DNA of 64,000 bases from positions 1 through 64,000 of the forward strand of contig JAKCPI010007924.1 in the NCBI GenBank assembly GCA_023213315.1, given 5' to 3'. The notes below the pieces were generated by a model. It ran no database searches and was not told the DNA's origin. It worked only from the letters and a program-made list of their open reading frames with translations. This stretch comes from Euborellia annulipes (taxonomy: Eukaryota > Arthropoda > Insecta > Dermaptera > Anisolabididae). This document shows positions 11,135-21,910 of the stretch, piece after piece (the first letter of the stretch is position 1; every line of letters starts with the position of its first letter). Both the position numbers and the translations under genes were made by a program.

Positions 11135-11650
11135 TACTTTCTCGTACCCTATATATGAAATATATAGAGAGAGAAAGTATTGCGATCATGTCAAAAATTC
11201 GATGTCGAGATTTTGATGGATATACATGTTTTGAGGTCCCCTGAGTCCAAAAAAGTGGGTCCCGCAAATTGGTCTCTGTGTGTGTGTGTGTATGTATGTG
11301 TGTGTGTCTGTGTGTGTGGACAGATTTTTAGCATGAAGGAGTTGAGCTAGCGGATTGAAATTTTATATTTAACTTAGGTACCTTTGAAGAATCTCAAAAT
11401 AAGCTTTTGAACAAAATCGGCCAAAAAGTACTAGTACTTTACTGATGTACTTTTTCAGTTTTTTTCGATTTTCTCAAAATTCCCTCCAAGGATTTTTTTT
11501 AAAATTCATAAATGAACTATTTTTTAGATGCTCTTTAAAATGTATATTCTCATTTTGCCGTTGAAATCTTCTGAAGACCACTTTACTCTTGTTCTTCATA
11601 GGAAAGATAGAAATGGTTGCCATGGTAACGGAATTTAAATCTTTTTCTTT
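11135..11650 (+). repeat. Family A copy, 5' part
   Basis: It begins ACTTTCTCGTACCCTATATATG..., with 5' hairpin, GT microsatellite (11277-11318), core block and an X-box at 11616-11629. It is truncated after the X-box. Confidence 0.8.
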
Positions 11651-11695
11651 TTATTAGATTAAAAATCAATTATTATTTAAATTCCCATTTATTTT

Positions 11696-12629
11696 AAATT
11701 TATTTGTGTCTTTAATTGTTTCAAAGAAAACATATATGTCTCTCTCACACTTGCAAACATTATCGTCTGTCTCTACTCTTTTTAAATTCCCTTTCCACCT
11801 TATCTTCGCATAGGCCTAATGTTAATTTCCTATAGGGATTTGTATGTTAATTTCGATTCAAAAGGGGGTCCCCTTTAGAACTTTTTAGGCATTTAAAATT
11901 TTTTTTTCCAATTCTTATGAAATTTTGTATTTATTTACGATTCTATATTGTGTATAAAATGTCCAAATATGAGATTAAAATTTTGAAAAATAACCATAGT
12001 TTATTTGAAGCAGTCAACATTTAAAATGCAAGTTTGAAACTAAGGTGCTATCGGAAACTAAATATATCTCGACACAAAAAATCTGGTGTGACCAGCACAG
12101 TGCGCAACTTTCTCTTACCGAAGGGTAAGAGAAAGTTGTGTGCTGTGCGCCAGTCACACCAGATTTTTTTAAATTTATTTGTGTCTTTAATTGTTTCAAA
12201 GAAAACATATATGTCTCTCTCTCACTTGCAAACATTATCGTCTCTCTCTACTCTTTTTAAATTCCCTTTCCACCTTATCTTCGCATTTGGCCAATGTTAA
12301 TTTCCTATAGGGATTTGTATGTTAATTTCGATTCAAAAGGGGGTCCCCTTTGGAACTTTTTAGGCATTTAAAATTTTTTTTTTCCAATTCTTATGAAATT
12401 TTGTATTTATTTACGAATCTATATTGTGTATAAAATGTCCAAATTTGAAAAATAACCATAGTTTATTTGAAGCAGTCAACATTTAAAATGCAAGTTTGAA
12501 ACTAAGGTGCTATCGGAAACTAAATATATCTCGACACAAAAAATCTGGTGTGACCAGCACAGTGCCCAACTTTCTCTTACCGAAGGGTAAGAGAAAGTTG
12601 TGTGCTGTGCGCCAGTCACACCAGATTTT
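11696..12629 (+). repeat. Tandem duplication of a family A long-subtype 3' half
   Basis: Two direct copies (11696-12170 and 12171-12629) are offset by 475 bp and are nearly identical, both ending in the AAAAAATCTGGTGTGAC...GTCACACCAGATTTTTT hairpin. The second lacks about 17 bases (ATGAGATTAAAATTTTG region). The nearly identical 88-aa and 63-aa open frames at 12034 and 12496 are products of this repeat, not genes. Confidence 0.85.
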
Positions 12630-13160
12630 TTTTCTTATCTTTATGCCTACGCAAGTAGAAGAAAAGTTTCTTTGGACTAAGGAATAATGGATGCATCTGT
12701 ATATCTCCGTCTAGGTGATGAAGAGAGCGAGAGAGAGAGAGAGAGATTAATATGAAATGCTCAGGTGGTCAAAATATTCTAACATTTTTACTTTCTCGTT
12801 TTTTTTCATTCGAGTTGAGACATTTGATTTGTTTCTAACTTTTAAAAATAACAATAATCTGCTCCGGGACACTTTTTTTTTCTTCTTTGTTTATTTGTGA
12901 CTTGATAAGGGGAAAAAAAATAATAAAGATGCCATTGAATTAAAAAATAAACGAATGAGAAAAGTTAACTCGTTAGAGCGTTTTCTTCCTTCTTGAGACA
13001 TTTTATGGCAAAGTGAAAAAAGCAGTATATTTTTAAAATCAGGACATGTACTCCCTTGGGAAAGAAAGAAAGAAAGAAAGAGAGAGTAAAAAATCGGGTG
13101 AAATTGACCTCACAGCACACAACTTCCTCTTATCGAAAGTTGTGTCTCATTAATTTTTCT
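12630..13160. other. AT-rich sequence with a short family A scrap
   Basis: GA-repeat at 12724-12747, AAAG repeat at 13063-13083, an isolated TTTTTACTTTCTCG start at about 12780, and a decayed terminal hairpin at 13092-13145. No gene seen. Confidence 0.4.
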
Positions 13161-13163
13161 GTG

Positions 13164-13438
13164 GCCCACGGGGCGTGGTGTAGAGGTTAGCGTGCTAACC
13201 TCATATACCAAACGTCGCGGGTTCGGACCCCAGGCAGTCCGATGATTTTATTTAAGCCATCTGGATACCAGATGGCTTAAATAAAAATGCCTGGACCCTA
13301 ATATATATAAATTCATAAATAACGGTTATCGTAAATGTCTTATATGGCCTGAGCTGCCGAAAAGACAGTGTGAATGTGTGTATGAGTGTGAGTGTGAATG
13401 AGAAAAAAGTGTGAATGTTTAAAAAAAAAAAAAAAAAA
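13164..13438 (+). mobile_element. SINE-A copy with TSD
   Basis: Full length, with A-box TGGTGTAGAGG, B-box GGGTTCGGACCCC, and stem-loop in the CCATCTGG/CCAGATGG form. TSD TTTTTCTGTG at 13154-13163 and 13440-13449. Nearly identical to the copy at 39339-39609. Confidence 0.93.
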
Positions 13439-13788
13439 TTTTTTCTGTGTTCGATAACACATCAGGAGTCAATCAACCAGAGGAAAATATTTATAATTTG
13501 TTACCGGCCCACAGTGATTCCAAAACCCAAAAATGTGGTCAAAAGTCGACAAAGTTATTTAATCTCTCTGAAATTCAGTACACAAGATTTTGAATTTCAT
13601 ATTATTTTTTTCAAAAAAAAAAAAAAAAAAAAACCTATATGAAGGGCTAAAAAAAAAATAATTCAATTTCAATAAAAATTGGCATTGTCAGGTTCTCGAG
13701 GTCGCCGAATCCGAATTTTAAATAAATTGATGACAAAATAATTTTTTTTTTTTTTTTTTGATTAGTCTTTTTCTGCATCTTATGCCAT

Positions 13789-14396
13789 ACTGAAAAAGTA
13801 CATCAGTAAGGTACTAGTACTTTTTGTTTAAAAGCTTATTTACACGAGTTCGGAAGGTGCCTAACTTAAATATGAATTAATATTGTTTTTCTGTTGTTTT
13901 ATTATTGTTTTTCTATTCTTTTAATATTGCGTTATTTTTGTACTTTTATTGCCTTAATATTGCTTTGTGATTGTATGGGTAGTGCTTTGGTATTGTTTTT
14001 CTATGCTTTTAACAGTGCCTAGTTATTGTTTAATTTTTTTTATCTACACTGTTTTTCTATCATTCTTATTTATTTGTATATTTCTTTTTACACTCTATAA
14101 TTTTTATTTATTTGTACTCCTACTACACATCAATCTTTGTAACATTTTACCTATATAATTCTTTGTAAAAATGTTGTATATTTATGGTTATTGTATTTTT
14201 ATAAGATTTACAAATTTTTGTATCGTTTTATACTCATGGCCCAAACTAGGCCAAGAGACAAATAAAAAAAAAAAAAAAAAAAAAAAAAACTTAAATATGA
14301 AATTTTAACCTCATAGCTCATTTCCTTCATGGTAAAAAATGTCCACACACACACACACACACACACAGACCAATTCGCGGGACCCAGTGAAGTGAA
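13789..14396 (-). repeat. Family A fragment split by the LINE 3' end
   Basis: The core block (13789-13875) and the 5' half with CA microsatellite (14288-14396) belong to one family A copy. The LINE fragment separates them. Confidence 0.75.
13876..14287 (+). mobile_element. 5'-truncated LINE 3' end with TSD
   Basis: This T-rich stretch ends in GGCCAAGAGACAAATAAA followed by a long A-tail, the look of a non-LTR retrotransposon 3' UTR. It is flanked by the 13-bp direct repeat AACTTAAATATGA (13863-13875 and 14288-14300) and interrupts a family A copy. No RT coding sequence remains. It is not the 3' end of the full-length LINE at 55.9-61.9 kb, so a second LINE family is implied. Confidence 0.75.
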
Positions 14397-14399
14397 TAA

Positions 14400-15230
14400 A
14401 AAAAAAAAAACTTCGAAACAAGTTCATTTGGTTCCCGAAATGTCGATGAATAAGAGGTAGAATTAATTTTATCTACTTATAATATTTCAACTAGTGCCAA
14501 CGGTTGGCAGTTTAAATTGAAAAAAATCGTTTTTGGCTTAAAAAATAAAATGTCTTTTTGACTACGTTCCATTAATAGTGAATTTACCGCGTTCCTCTGA
14601 CCACTATCTAATTTATTTAATTCAAGCATTGATTTTAATTTCTATTTTTTTCAATCAATTAGAATGATCTTTTTTACGTTTTTTTTTTTTTTTTTTTGAA
14701 GTGTTTGTTGACGCTCTCTTGCCAGAGAGTAAAGGATAAATAGAGAGCATTAGGAAAAATAAAACGTGTTTGTTTTTTATTTTATTTTATTGAATACCAT
14801 CGATCAAAAAGAGATAAAATATACCTACATGTTTATTTACGGGGTGGGGTTTAAACAGTAGGTCGAGAGCTTTCAAATTCCATCTTGAAGCAAAACACTT
14901 CTCTGACAGGTTTACACGTTTACTTTTAATAAATAAATAAATAAATAAATAAATACACAATTGCGAGATCAAAAACACACTCTATTTCAATTAATAAGGC
15001 GCTCTAGCCAAACATGTTAACTACTCCAATAATAAGGAGGTTCTTTGCCTATATAGAATTCTAAAAATAGCGCAAAAACTCAATCGATTCAATTCTTATT
15101 TAATATGACCCAGTTAGAGGAATTAGAGTCAAGGGCGGTCAATTCCAAACACAAATTTAATTTGGATTGAACATTCGAATGGAGGGGGGAGGATGTTAAT
15201 ATTACATTTTGATTAGGTTATATCTTCTAA
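14400..15230. other. No recognisable gene
   Basis: AT-rich sequence with several A/T tracts and an (AAAT)n run at 14929-14954. Nothing gene-like. Confidence 0.4.
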
Positions 15231-15640
15231 AAAATCTGGTGTGATTGATGCACAGCACACAACTTTCTCTTACCTTTTGTATGAAAAAGTGGTGTGATGT
15301 GCTGTCGCGCTAGATTTTTTTTTATGCCGAGATATACGTAATAAAGAGGTAAAATGGTATTCAATTAGAGGAGAATATTCATACCATGGCAATCCTTTCC
15401 TATCAAGTACAGGAGTAAAGTGTGCTTCAAACAATTTTGAGTGTGAATGTACATTTTTTAAGAGCACCTAAAAAATAATTTTAATCAAAATAGTTGCAAA
15501 AAAAGTACATTAGTCAAGTACTAATACGCGGTGGCCTATTTTAATCAAAAGCTTCGAGTTGCATGCCTGGAGGGTACTCCACTTAAATATCAAATTTTAA
15601 CCTCGTAGCTTGAGATATTTTGTTCCCAAACAAACAAACC
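15231..15640 (-). repeat. Family A, degenerate copy
   Basis: The terminal hairpin (AAATCTGGTGTGAT...) and the core (AGTACATTAGTCAAGTACTA) are recognisable. The X-box is mutated (CATACCATGGCAATCC). The 5' end is lost. Confidence 0.65.
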
Positions 15641-15729
15641 AGGGCCAGGAATTTGCAGCCTAAAGGAACTTATTGAAACACCGCCCGAAGCGCAAAGCTA
15701 TTTTTATTTTGGGTGAAATACCTAATAGA

Positions 15730-16362
15730 GATTGAAAAGTCTGACTTTAGCCAAGAATCGATCTTTTACTGAAAATAATCGACTTTTTAGAATCGAGCTG
15801 AAACTCTTTCAATTCGATTAGAATCGATTCTCACTGGGCGACTTTGACTTGTTTCTTACAATCCTTGTTAGTATCCGATGGTAATATAGTTGGTGACGTC
15901 TTCATTGATTGACTTTCATCTTTCTTTTAAAACCTACACATATCACACCAATCACACGCTTTTTAAGATCGGTTAGTGAACATATGTGGCACTCTTAATT
16001 CCTCAATTGTAATGTTTTATTTTGGTACTCAACTTATTTTAATGTTCGGTGCCATATCACGTGCAATTTCTGGATAGAATATTCTTTTATAAAAATATTG
16101 AAAATAATATTTGTGTGTGTTGTTTTTAATAAAATGTTTAAATACTTAATAAATCTTATATTATATTCATTCTAATAAATATAGGCCTATTTAATATTCG
16201 CTGAGGTGAGATACATTAGCACGAGTTATAAAATTTTTAAAAAGTCGATTTGAAAGTCGAAAAGCATACTTTCAGAAATGATTAATCTATTTCGAGAATC
16301 GAAAAATACCCAGACCATTCCAAAATCGAAAATCGACTTTCAAGCGTGTTTTCCCTCCCTAT
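15730..16362. mobile_element. Family C copy 2 without the Tigger MITE
   Basis: It matches 8200-9060 (TGACTTTAG-CAAGA...TCGACTTTTTAGAATCGAG...GGTGCCATATCACGTGCAATTTCTGG) but lacks the 310-bp MITE. The left end is eroded and the right end TTTTCCCTCCCTA is partly preserved. Confidence 0.7.
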
Positions 16363-16612
16363 CTACTGTATACATATAAAAATGAAATGGAAAAATATAT
16401 GTATGTATGTAAAATGTATGTATATGTTCTATAGAAATCCACAATTTTCAATGAATCTATTTGAAATTAAGTAAACTTATAATACATGACTCTGGAAGTA
16501 ACGTAGTAATAATTTGAATCTCTTAAATGTTTTGGAAAATTAATTATAATCAAATTTCTTCAATATGGGAACACAAAATCGACAAGTTGACTAGAAATTA
16601 AAGAGTGTCATT

Positions 16613-16960
16613 TGTGCTCTGTGAAACGGCTTTCTGGTTGTACGACTAGCCGCTATGGGCGGGGCTACGCAGCAGTTGAAAAAGAAGAGAGCACGCATAA
16701 GACTGACCCTTCAAACAGTCATAAATAGACCTTTTTGTGCCCAGTCGGTAGCCTCGCCTCGCTTGAATTCAAGATCCATCCTTAACATCTTAACACTTGC
16801 ATTGCAACAAGATATACCTTAAATCTTCAATAAACTTGCCTGCCGGCGCGGGCAATTGATCGCCGGAGGCGAGCAAGGGGGTCCAGGGGGCTGCGCCCCT
16901 GGCTTTGCGACTAGTTACCTAATAAACAGGACCGCCGAGAGCGTTGCTGGGCTCCGGGTC
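16613..16960 (+). repeat. Possible solo-LTR-like or promoter-like segment
   Basis: Higher GC than the surroundings, a TATA-like CATAAATAGACC (16722), a GCCTCGCCTCGCTTG block and an AATAAA (about 16831) recall the U3-R-U5 layout of an LTR. No paired LTR, TSD or coding sequence was found. The end GGGGGTCCAGGGGGC...CCCCTGG matches the GC-rich end of family E. The assignment is weak. Confidence 0.3.
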
Positions 16961-17512
16961 TGTATATTAATATAGACCCTATCCCTCCCCTCCAACCAAA
17001 AAAATAGTTTAATTTTAAATGTGAAAAACAAAGAGAAAAAAAAAAAATTTTTAACATGAACCCTTTAAGTCACGACGAGTCCGAATCTTGCAATAGATCA
17101 TAGTCTTTTATGGGACACGCTATCTCGTTGTTTTTGCCTAAAGGATGCTTTAGAAACATCACTGAAAGAAGATTGAAGTTGAATGTCTTCTTGAAGATAA
17201 ATATTTCAACATCCGTAACTAAACACTATGTAATCCTAGTATTTTTGATTTTATGTCAAATATACCCATCCATCAAATTAATATTCATTAAACTTGTAAT
17301 AGATAGCGCTTATTTAATAGAAATCGATTGAGTGTCTAACTAGAGCGCATTTTTGTGTTATTGAAAAAAAAAAAATGAGGCTAAATTTCCACGGAATGAA
17401 AGAACAAAAATAATTACACCTGCTCTCTAATAAAATTAATTTAAAAATATCTCGGGTCTGGCTGATAAAACAAAACAAACTAAAACAGAGATTAAATAAT
17501 CATTATCAGAAC
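16961..17512. other. No recognisable gene
   Basis: AT-rich. The 73-aa open frame at 17110-17331 has no recognisable domain and no splice or promoter context. Confidence 0.4.
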
Positions 17513-17837
17513 TTTTTCTCTTACCTATATATCTTAATTATAGTTTTGGTTTCTTGTCAAGGATTCGATATCGACATTTTAACCCAGACAGCCTGGAATC
17601 TTGCATTAATATTGCAGGAATCTTACATTGCAATATTTAACCTTGCAGGGAATATTGCAGGAACAATACAGCAACATTGTTGCAATATTCCTATGTCCGC
17701 CTCTTTGTAACTTGCAGGAATATTGTGGCAATACTGAATGGAATATTGTTGCAATATTACAAAAATATTGCAAGTATTGCAGCAATATTACGGGAATATT
17801 CCGGCAATATTACGGGAATATTCCGGCAATATTGCAT

Positions 17838-17955
17838 GGAATATTGTGGCAATATTGCATGGAATATTGTGGAAATATTGCATGGAATATTGTGGCAATA
17901 TTGCATGGAATATTGTGGCAATATTGCATGGAATATTGTGGCAATATTGCAGGGT
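17838..17955 (+). repeat. 23-bp minisatellite
   Basis: About five copies of a unit GGAATATTGTGGCAATATTGCAT with one or two changes. It is part of the left internal array of the 2-kb element. Confidence 0.85.
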
Positions 17956-18185
17956 AAAAAAAAAAACTTGTTCATAGAGGGATTTGAACACGAGTTTTTT
18001 GCATTTCCAATATTTCCAATGTCTTGATTCCAATATTCGACTCCTTTGCTGCCTCGGACGTTTTGCTATATGAAATTTCAACACTTTTTAAGCTACTTAA
18101 TTCGTATGTAGTCCTATTAAATTTTTTTTTAAACAAAAAGTCACTTATAAATTGTAAAAAAATAATAATTTTTAATATTTAAAAT

Positions 18186-18632
18186 TAATTTTTTTTTTTT
18201 TTTATTTATTTATTTTTTTTTTCTTTTTCGGTATCTAAGGCGATTTAGACCCCATCCCTATTTATTTCAAATTATTTGCCGTCAATTCAAATGAAATAAA
18301 TTTTTCTCGCTGGGGACCAAGCGCGGTCCTAGCCTTACATTTGGAGGGGGGTCACTGTTTTTTTTTTTTTTTTTTTATAGTATAAATAAATGGGCCTGGA
18401 CCCCAATAAATATATATTAATCAAATATAAGTATCGTTTAAGTCTTAAATGGCCTAAGTTGCCGAAAAGATTGTGTGAATGGGAGAGTGAGTGGGAAAAA
18501 GTGTGTGTTGGGGGGGGGGGGTCACGACCCCCTTGACCCCCCCCTCTGGGACCGCCCTTGCTAGGGACGGAAAGCGAATCCTGGACCCCAGGCTCAAGAA
18601 GCTAGTGTCTTCTCTCTGAGCCACGGGTCATC
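18186..18632 (-). mobile_element. SINE-B copy interrupted by a hAT MITE
   Basis: Poly-T, TTTTCGGTATCTAAGGCGATTTAGAC at one side and GCGAATCC...GACCCCAGG...CTCTGAGCCACGGGT at the other give a tRNA-related SINE on the minus strand. A sister copy is at 25927-26058. The hAT MITE 18318-18560 splits it. Confidence 0.65.
18318..18560. mobile_element. hAT MITE containing a SINE-A fragment
   Basis: Ends CAAGCGCGGTCCT and GGGACCGCCCTTG, flanked by CTGGGGAC and CTAGGGAC (7 of 8). Poly-G/poly-C tracts lie just inside. A plus-strand SINE-A 3' half (18375-18505) is contained in it. Confidence 0.65.
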
Positions 18633-18648
18633 ACGGGCATTAATTAAA

Positions 18649-18925
18649 TTTTTTTTTTTTTTATTTAAAAAAAAACATTCACACTTTTTTCTCATTCGCA
18701 CTCACACTCACACACACATTCACACAGTCTTTTCGGCAACTCAGGCCATTTAAGACTTTAGACGATAACCGTTGTAATATATATTATCTATTAAGGGTTC
18801 AGGCATTTCTATTTAAGCCATCTGGTATCCAAATGGCTTAAATAAAATCATCGGACTGCCTGGGTCCGAACCCGCGACGTTTGGCATATGAGGTAGGCAC
18901 GCTACCTACTACGCCACACCCGGGG
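18649..18925 (-). mobile_element. SINE-A copy with TSD
   Basis: Full-length minus-strand SINE. TSD GCATTAATTAA at 18637-18647 and near 18926-18936. The stem-loop is one-sided (GCCATCTGG with CCAAATGGC). Confidence 0.85.
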
Positions 18926-18984
18926 GCATTAATTAATTTAATTAATATGAATATTATAAAGTTGATATGATAATTTTAACCCTA

Positions 18985-19640
18985 TATTCACTATTCAATG
19001 TTGCCACTTCAATATTGCTGCAATATTCACACTTCAATATTGACTCTGCAATATTGCTGCAATATTCATACTTCAATGTTGTCATTGCAACATTGTGCTG
19101 CAATATTGCTTCAATATTCACTCTTCAATGTTGCCACTGTAATATTTAAGGAATATTGCTGCAATATTTACACTTCAATATTGCCACTGCAATATTGTTG
19201 AAATATTCATACTTCAATGTTGCCATTGCAACATTGTGCTGCAATATTGCTTCAATATTCACCCTTCAATGTTGCCACTGTAATATTTCAGGAATATTGC
19301 AGCAATATTTACACTTCAATATTGCCACTGCAATATTGCTGAAATATTCAGTATTCAATATTGCAACAGCAATATTGATGCAATATTGCAACAATATTCA
19401 CACTTCAATATTGCAACAGCAATATTGATGCAATATTGCTACAATATTCACTATTCAATGTTGCCACTGCAATATTGTCGCAATATTCACACTTCAATAT
19501 TGCAACAGCAATATTGATGCAATATTTCTGCAATGTCTTCACTTCAATATTGCGCAGCGAAATTACAGCAATGTTGCTCCAATATTGTCAATATTGTGCA
19601 AGGTTGGCAAAATTGCTGCAATATTAATGCAATATTCCAG
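18985..19640 (+). repeat. Right-hand AATATTGC array
   Basis: About 650 bp of irregular repeats alternating GCAATATTCACACTTCAATATTGCCAC-type units, with a higher-order repeat of about 155 bp visible (for example TTGTGCTGCAATATTGCTTCAA near 19092 and 19235). Confidence 0.75.
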
Positions 19641-19765
19641 GCTGTCTGGGAAAGGAAATACACGTTTTGAGGTCCAAAAGAGTGGATCCCTCAAAATGGT
19701 ATGTCTGTGTGTGTCTGTGAACAAAATAAAAAAGCTATTAGGTTAAAATTTGATAATTAAGTTAA

Positions 19766-20138
19766 TAATAAATAATAAATAAATTTTATTAACTTCCACC
19801 TCTCCCTTATTTAGGGTTTGGGGATCGGTACATTCATTATTTTAACATTAACATGAGTATAAAGTGTAAAATTGAATTATTATTGCACATTTCAATCACA
19901 TCTCTTTCTGTAGATATATAAATATATATTTTGAGAATGTTGAATCTGGGATTTTTGTTACAAAAACCCTGAAAAATGAAAAATCTTTTGTCATGTTGAT
20001 TTGTTTGTAAAAAAAATTCTAATTGTATTCTTGTGATTGCAGTTCATGGCTCTGATGACGGCATTTTGTAGCCGAAACAAGTCCAATTGCGCATACTTGT
20101 CAGTCAAGCCAAAATACTCTGAAAAATAAATCAAGATA
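19766..20138. other. AT-rich spacer with a hammerhead-like motif
   Basis: No gene. A decayed AT-rich stretch leads to the motif at 20046-20090 and ends at the family A boundary. Confidence 0.4.
20046..20090 (+). ncRNA. Hammerhead-ribozyme-like motif
   Basis: CTGATGA (20052-20058) is followed by CGGC...GCC as stem II and GAAAC, then AAGTC. The core is perfect. The triplet is displaced by two bases compared with the GAAACGTC form. No partner arm was found nearby. Confidence 0.4.
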
Positions 20139-20800
20139 ATTTTTACTTTCTCTTACCTCTATATATATGTTAATATATATATATAGAGAGAAAGTATTGG
20201 ATTCATGTCGAAAATTCGATTTCGAGATTTTGATGGATCTTCACGTTTTGAGGTCCCCTGAATCCAAAAAAGTGGTTTTCGCGACATGGTTCTGTCGTGT
20301 CTGTGTGTGTTCAATTTTAAAAATGAAGGAATTGAGCTAGGAGGTTGAAATTTTATAGTTAAGTTAGGCACCCTCCTAGGGCGTGAAAATAAGTTTTTAA
20401 TCAAAATCGACCGAAGAGTACTAGTACTTTACTGATGTACTTTTTCAGTTTTTTTCGATTTTCTCAAAATTTCCTCCAACGATTTTTTTTTTAATTCAAA
20501 AATCAATTATTTTTTAGATGCTCTTTAAAATGTATATTCTCATTTTGCGATTGAAATCTTCTGAAGACCACTTTACTCTTGTATTTCATAGGAAAGATAG
20601 GAGAAATGGTTGCCATGGTAACAAAATATAAATATTTTCCCGTACTTATAAATTTTACATCTGAATTCAAATGTTCCGTACTGTCGGGAACTAAATATAT
20701 GTCGACACAAAAAATCTGGTGTGACAAGCACAGTACACAACTTTCGATTACCGAAGGTAAGAGAAAGTTGTGTGCTGTGCGACAGTCACACCAGATTTTT
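20139..20800 (+). repeat. Family A reference copy, full length
   Basis: 5' hairpin ACTTTCTCTTACCTC...GAGAGAAAGT; block TTTTGAGGTCCCCTGAATCC; short GT run; core AGTACTAGTACTTTACTGATG; X-box GTTGCCATGGTAAC at 20609-20622; 3' hairpin starting AAAAAATCTGGTGTGAC at about 20708 and ending GTCACACCAGATTTTTT at 20800. The 13-mer ACTTTCTCTTACC at the 5' end has its reverse complement GGTAAGAGAAAGT inside the 3' hairpin. No coding sequence. The 74-aa frames on both strands are repeat products. Confidence 0.9.
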
Positions 20801-20879
20801 TAAAATTATTTTGTCTTCTTTTAATATAACACCCTCTTCAGCGGTCCAAGAATAGATCTACTCGTTTATGTGTATTTGA

Positions 20880-21025
20880 TTGTTATTGATATTTTAAATA
20901 GTTTTAATTAAAAAACAAAATTTGAGGTCGATAGCTTCAAAATTGTGGCCGCAACCTCTCGAAATCAGTAGCTCGAGACGCGCAAATGGCCGCCGGCAAG
21001 ATCATTTGGGTTGGCCACCCCTGCC
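20880..21025 (+). repeat. Right end of the TTAA-targeting element
   Basis: GAGGTCGATAGCTTCAAAATTGTGGCCGC...GCTCGAGACGCGCAAATGG matches the right half of the element at 36027-36413. The final terminus is lost. Confidence 0.6.
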
Positions 21026-21418
21026 TTAAACGATAATTGATATATAATTACCAATACAATGATCCGAGTGCATTTATTTATAACTTAGCAAATGTTAAAT
21101 CAATTGGCTGGGAGTCGACTTTTAAGGCTCTCTGCCCTTTACATGAGTGTTGAGCTAGAAAGTAATGCGCTGGTGGCGGCTTGTTTTCGGGGTCGTTCGT
21201 TGTCTTGCTGCTCTCAAGGGCGGATCCAGAGGTGTTTCTCGGGGGTTGGGGGAAGGGGGGGGGCGGGGGGGAAGCGGAGTAAAGGCGCATTCTATACTTG
21301 TTTGCCAGAATATAAATACAAATCAAATTTTTAAGTATTAATTTTTAAATAATAAATTATTATAATGGCTGTGAGTATTAAATATAGTTGCAAGGAAAAT
21401 GAAAAAGAAAATTTATTC

Positions 21419-21457
21419 TGCCGACGTTTCGAGCGCCCGTTACGCTCTTCCTCGGAA
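21419..21457 (-). ncRNA. Hammerhead-like motif (outer left arm)
   Basis: On the minus strand: CCGAGGA core variant, GAGC...GCTC stem II, GAAAC-GTC. The mirror copy on the plus strand is at 22193-22231. Core position U4 is C in both, so probably not active. Confidence 0.4.
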
Positions 21458-21910
21458 CCCGCGGCCACAAAACATTTATTAGATTTTTGTCTTTTATAAT
21501 AATTTTTCTCACAGAGATATATAACATTATTAATATACAGATTGAATGATTTTACTTACAGTATAAGTGTCAAGGATTATAGATGGCAAAATAATTGGTT
21601 TACATTATTAAACAATTTTAACAAACATTAACAATGAATGAAACAATGAATCAATAATGATTTCGATATGATACACGGCATGTGTTTGACAGAAAGGTTA
21701 CTTGTACAATGAATTTTTTTTTTTCCTCATTTCAAAAGTTATCTATAAAGGATTTTTTTTTCTATTTAATCAGATGGTCAATGAATTTTTATTTGGTTAT
21801 TTTTAACTTTCTTAATAAATTATTATTATCATTATTAATCATTTATTTATTTTATGTTTAATGGAAAGAGGTTGCAGCCAAATAATAGAGCCTCTATTCA
21901 GTAACGAACA

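Larger units (their letters stand above)
17583..19650. mobile_element. 2.07-kb TIR element built of AATATTGC repeats
   Basis: The ends are long inverted repeats of about 34 bp with two mismatches, starting CCCAGACAGCCTGGAAT and continuing TTGCATTAATATTGCA. Immediately inside each end lies a long array of AATATT-centred repeats (17625-17955 and 18985-19640). The middle holds later insertions: SINE-B with a hAT MITE, and SINE-A. The flank shows at most a 2-bp (AA) duplication. No transposase. The many open frames rich in QYCGNI are simple translations of the repeat. Superfamily not assigned. Confidence 0.8.
17513..19765 (+). repeat. Family A 5' part split by a 2-kb inverted-repeat element
   Basis: 17513-17582 (TTTTTCTCTTACCTATATATC...TCGATATCGACATTTTAA) and 19651-19765 (AAAGGAAATACACGTTTTGAGGTCC...) join as one family A 5' half around the insertion. 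Confidence 0.7.

Noticed and set aside
13164..13260. Functional tRNA gene at SINE 5' ends
   Set aside because: A- and B-boxes are present but the acceptor stem does not close, and the sequence always continues into the SINE body and poly-A.
17838..17955. CRISPR-like array (23-bp repeats)
   Set aside because: Units are directly adjacent without spacers, in animal DNA. It is a minisatellite.
17628..19627. QYCGNI-rich and NIATAILLQY-rich repetitive proteins
   Set aside because: All frames of the AATATTGC arrays are open by composition. They are translations of a minisatellite.
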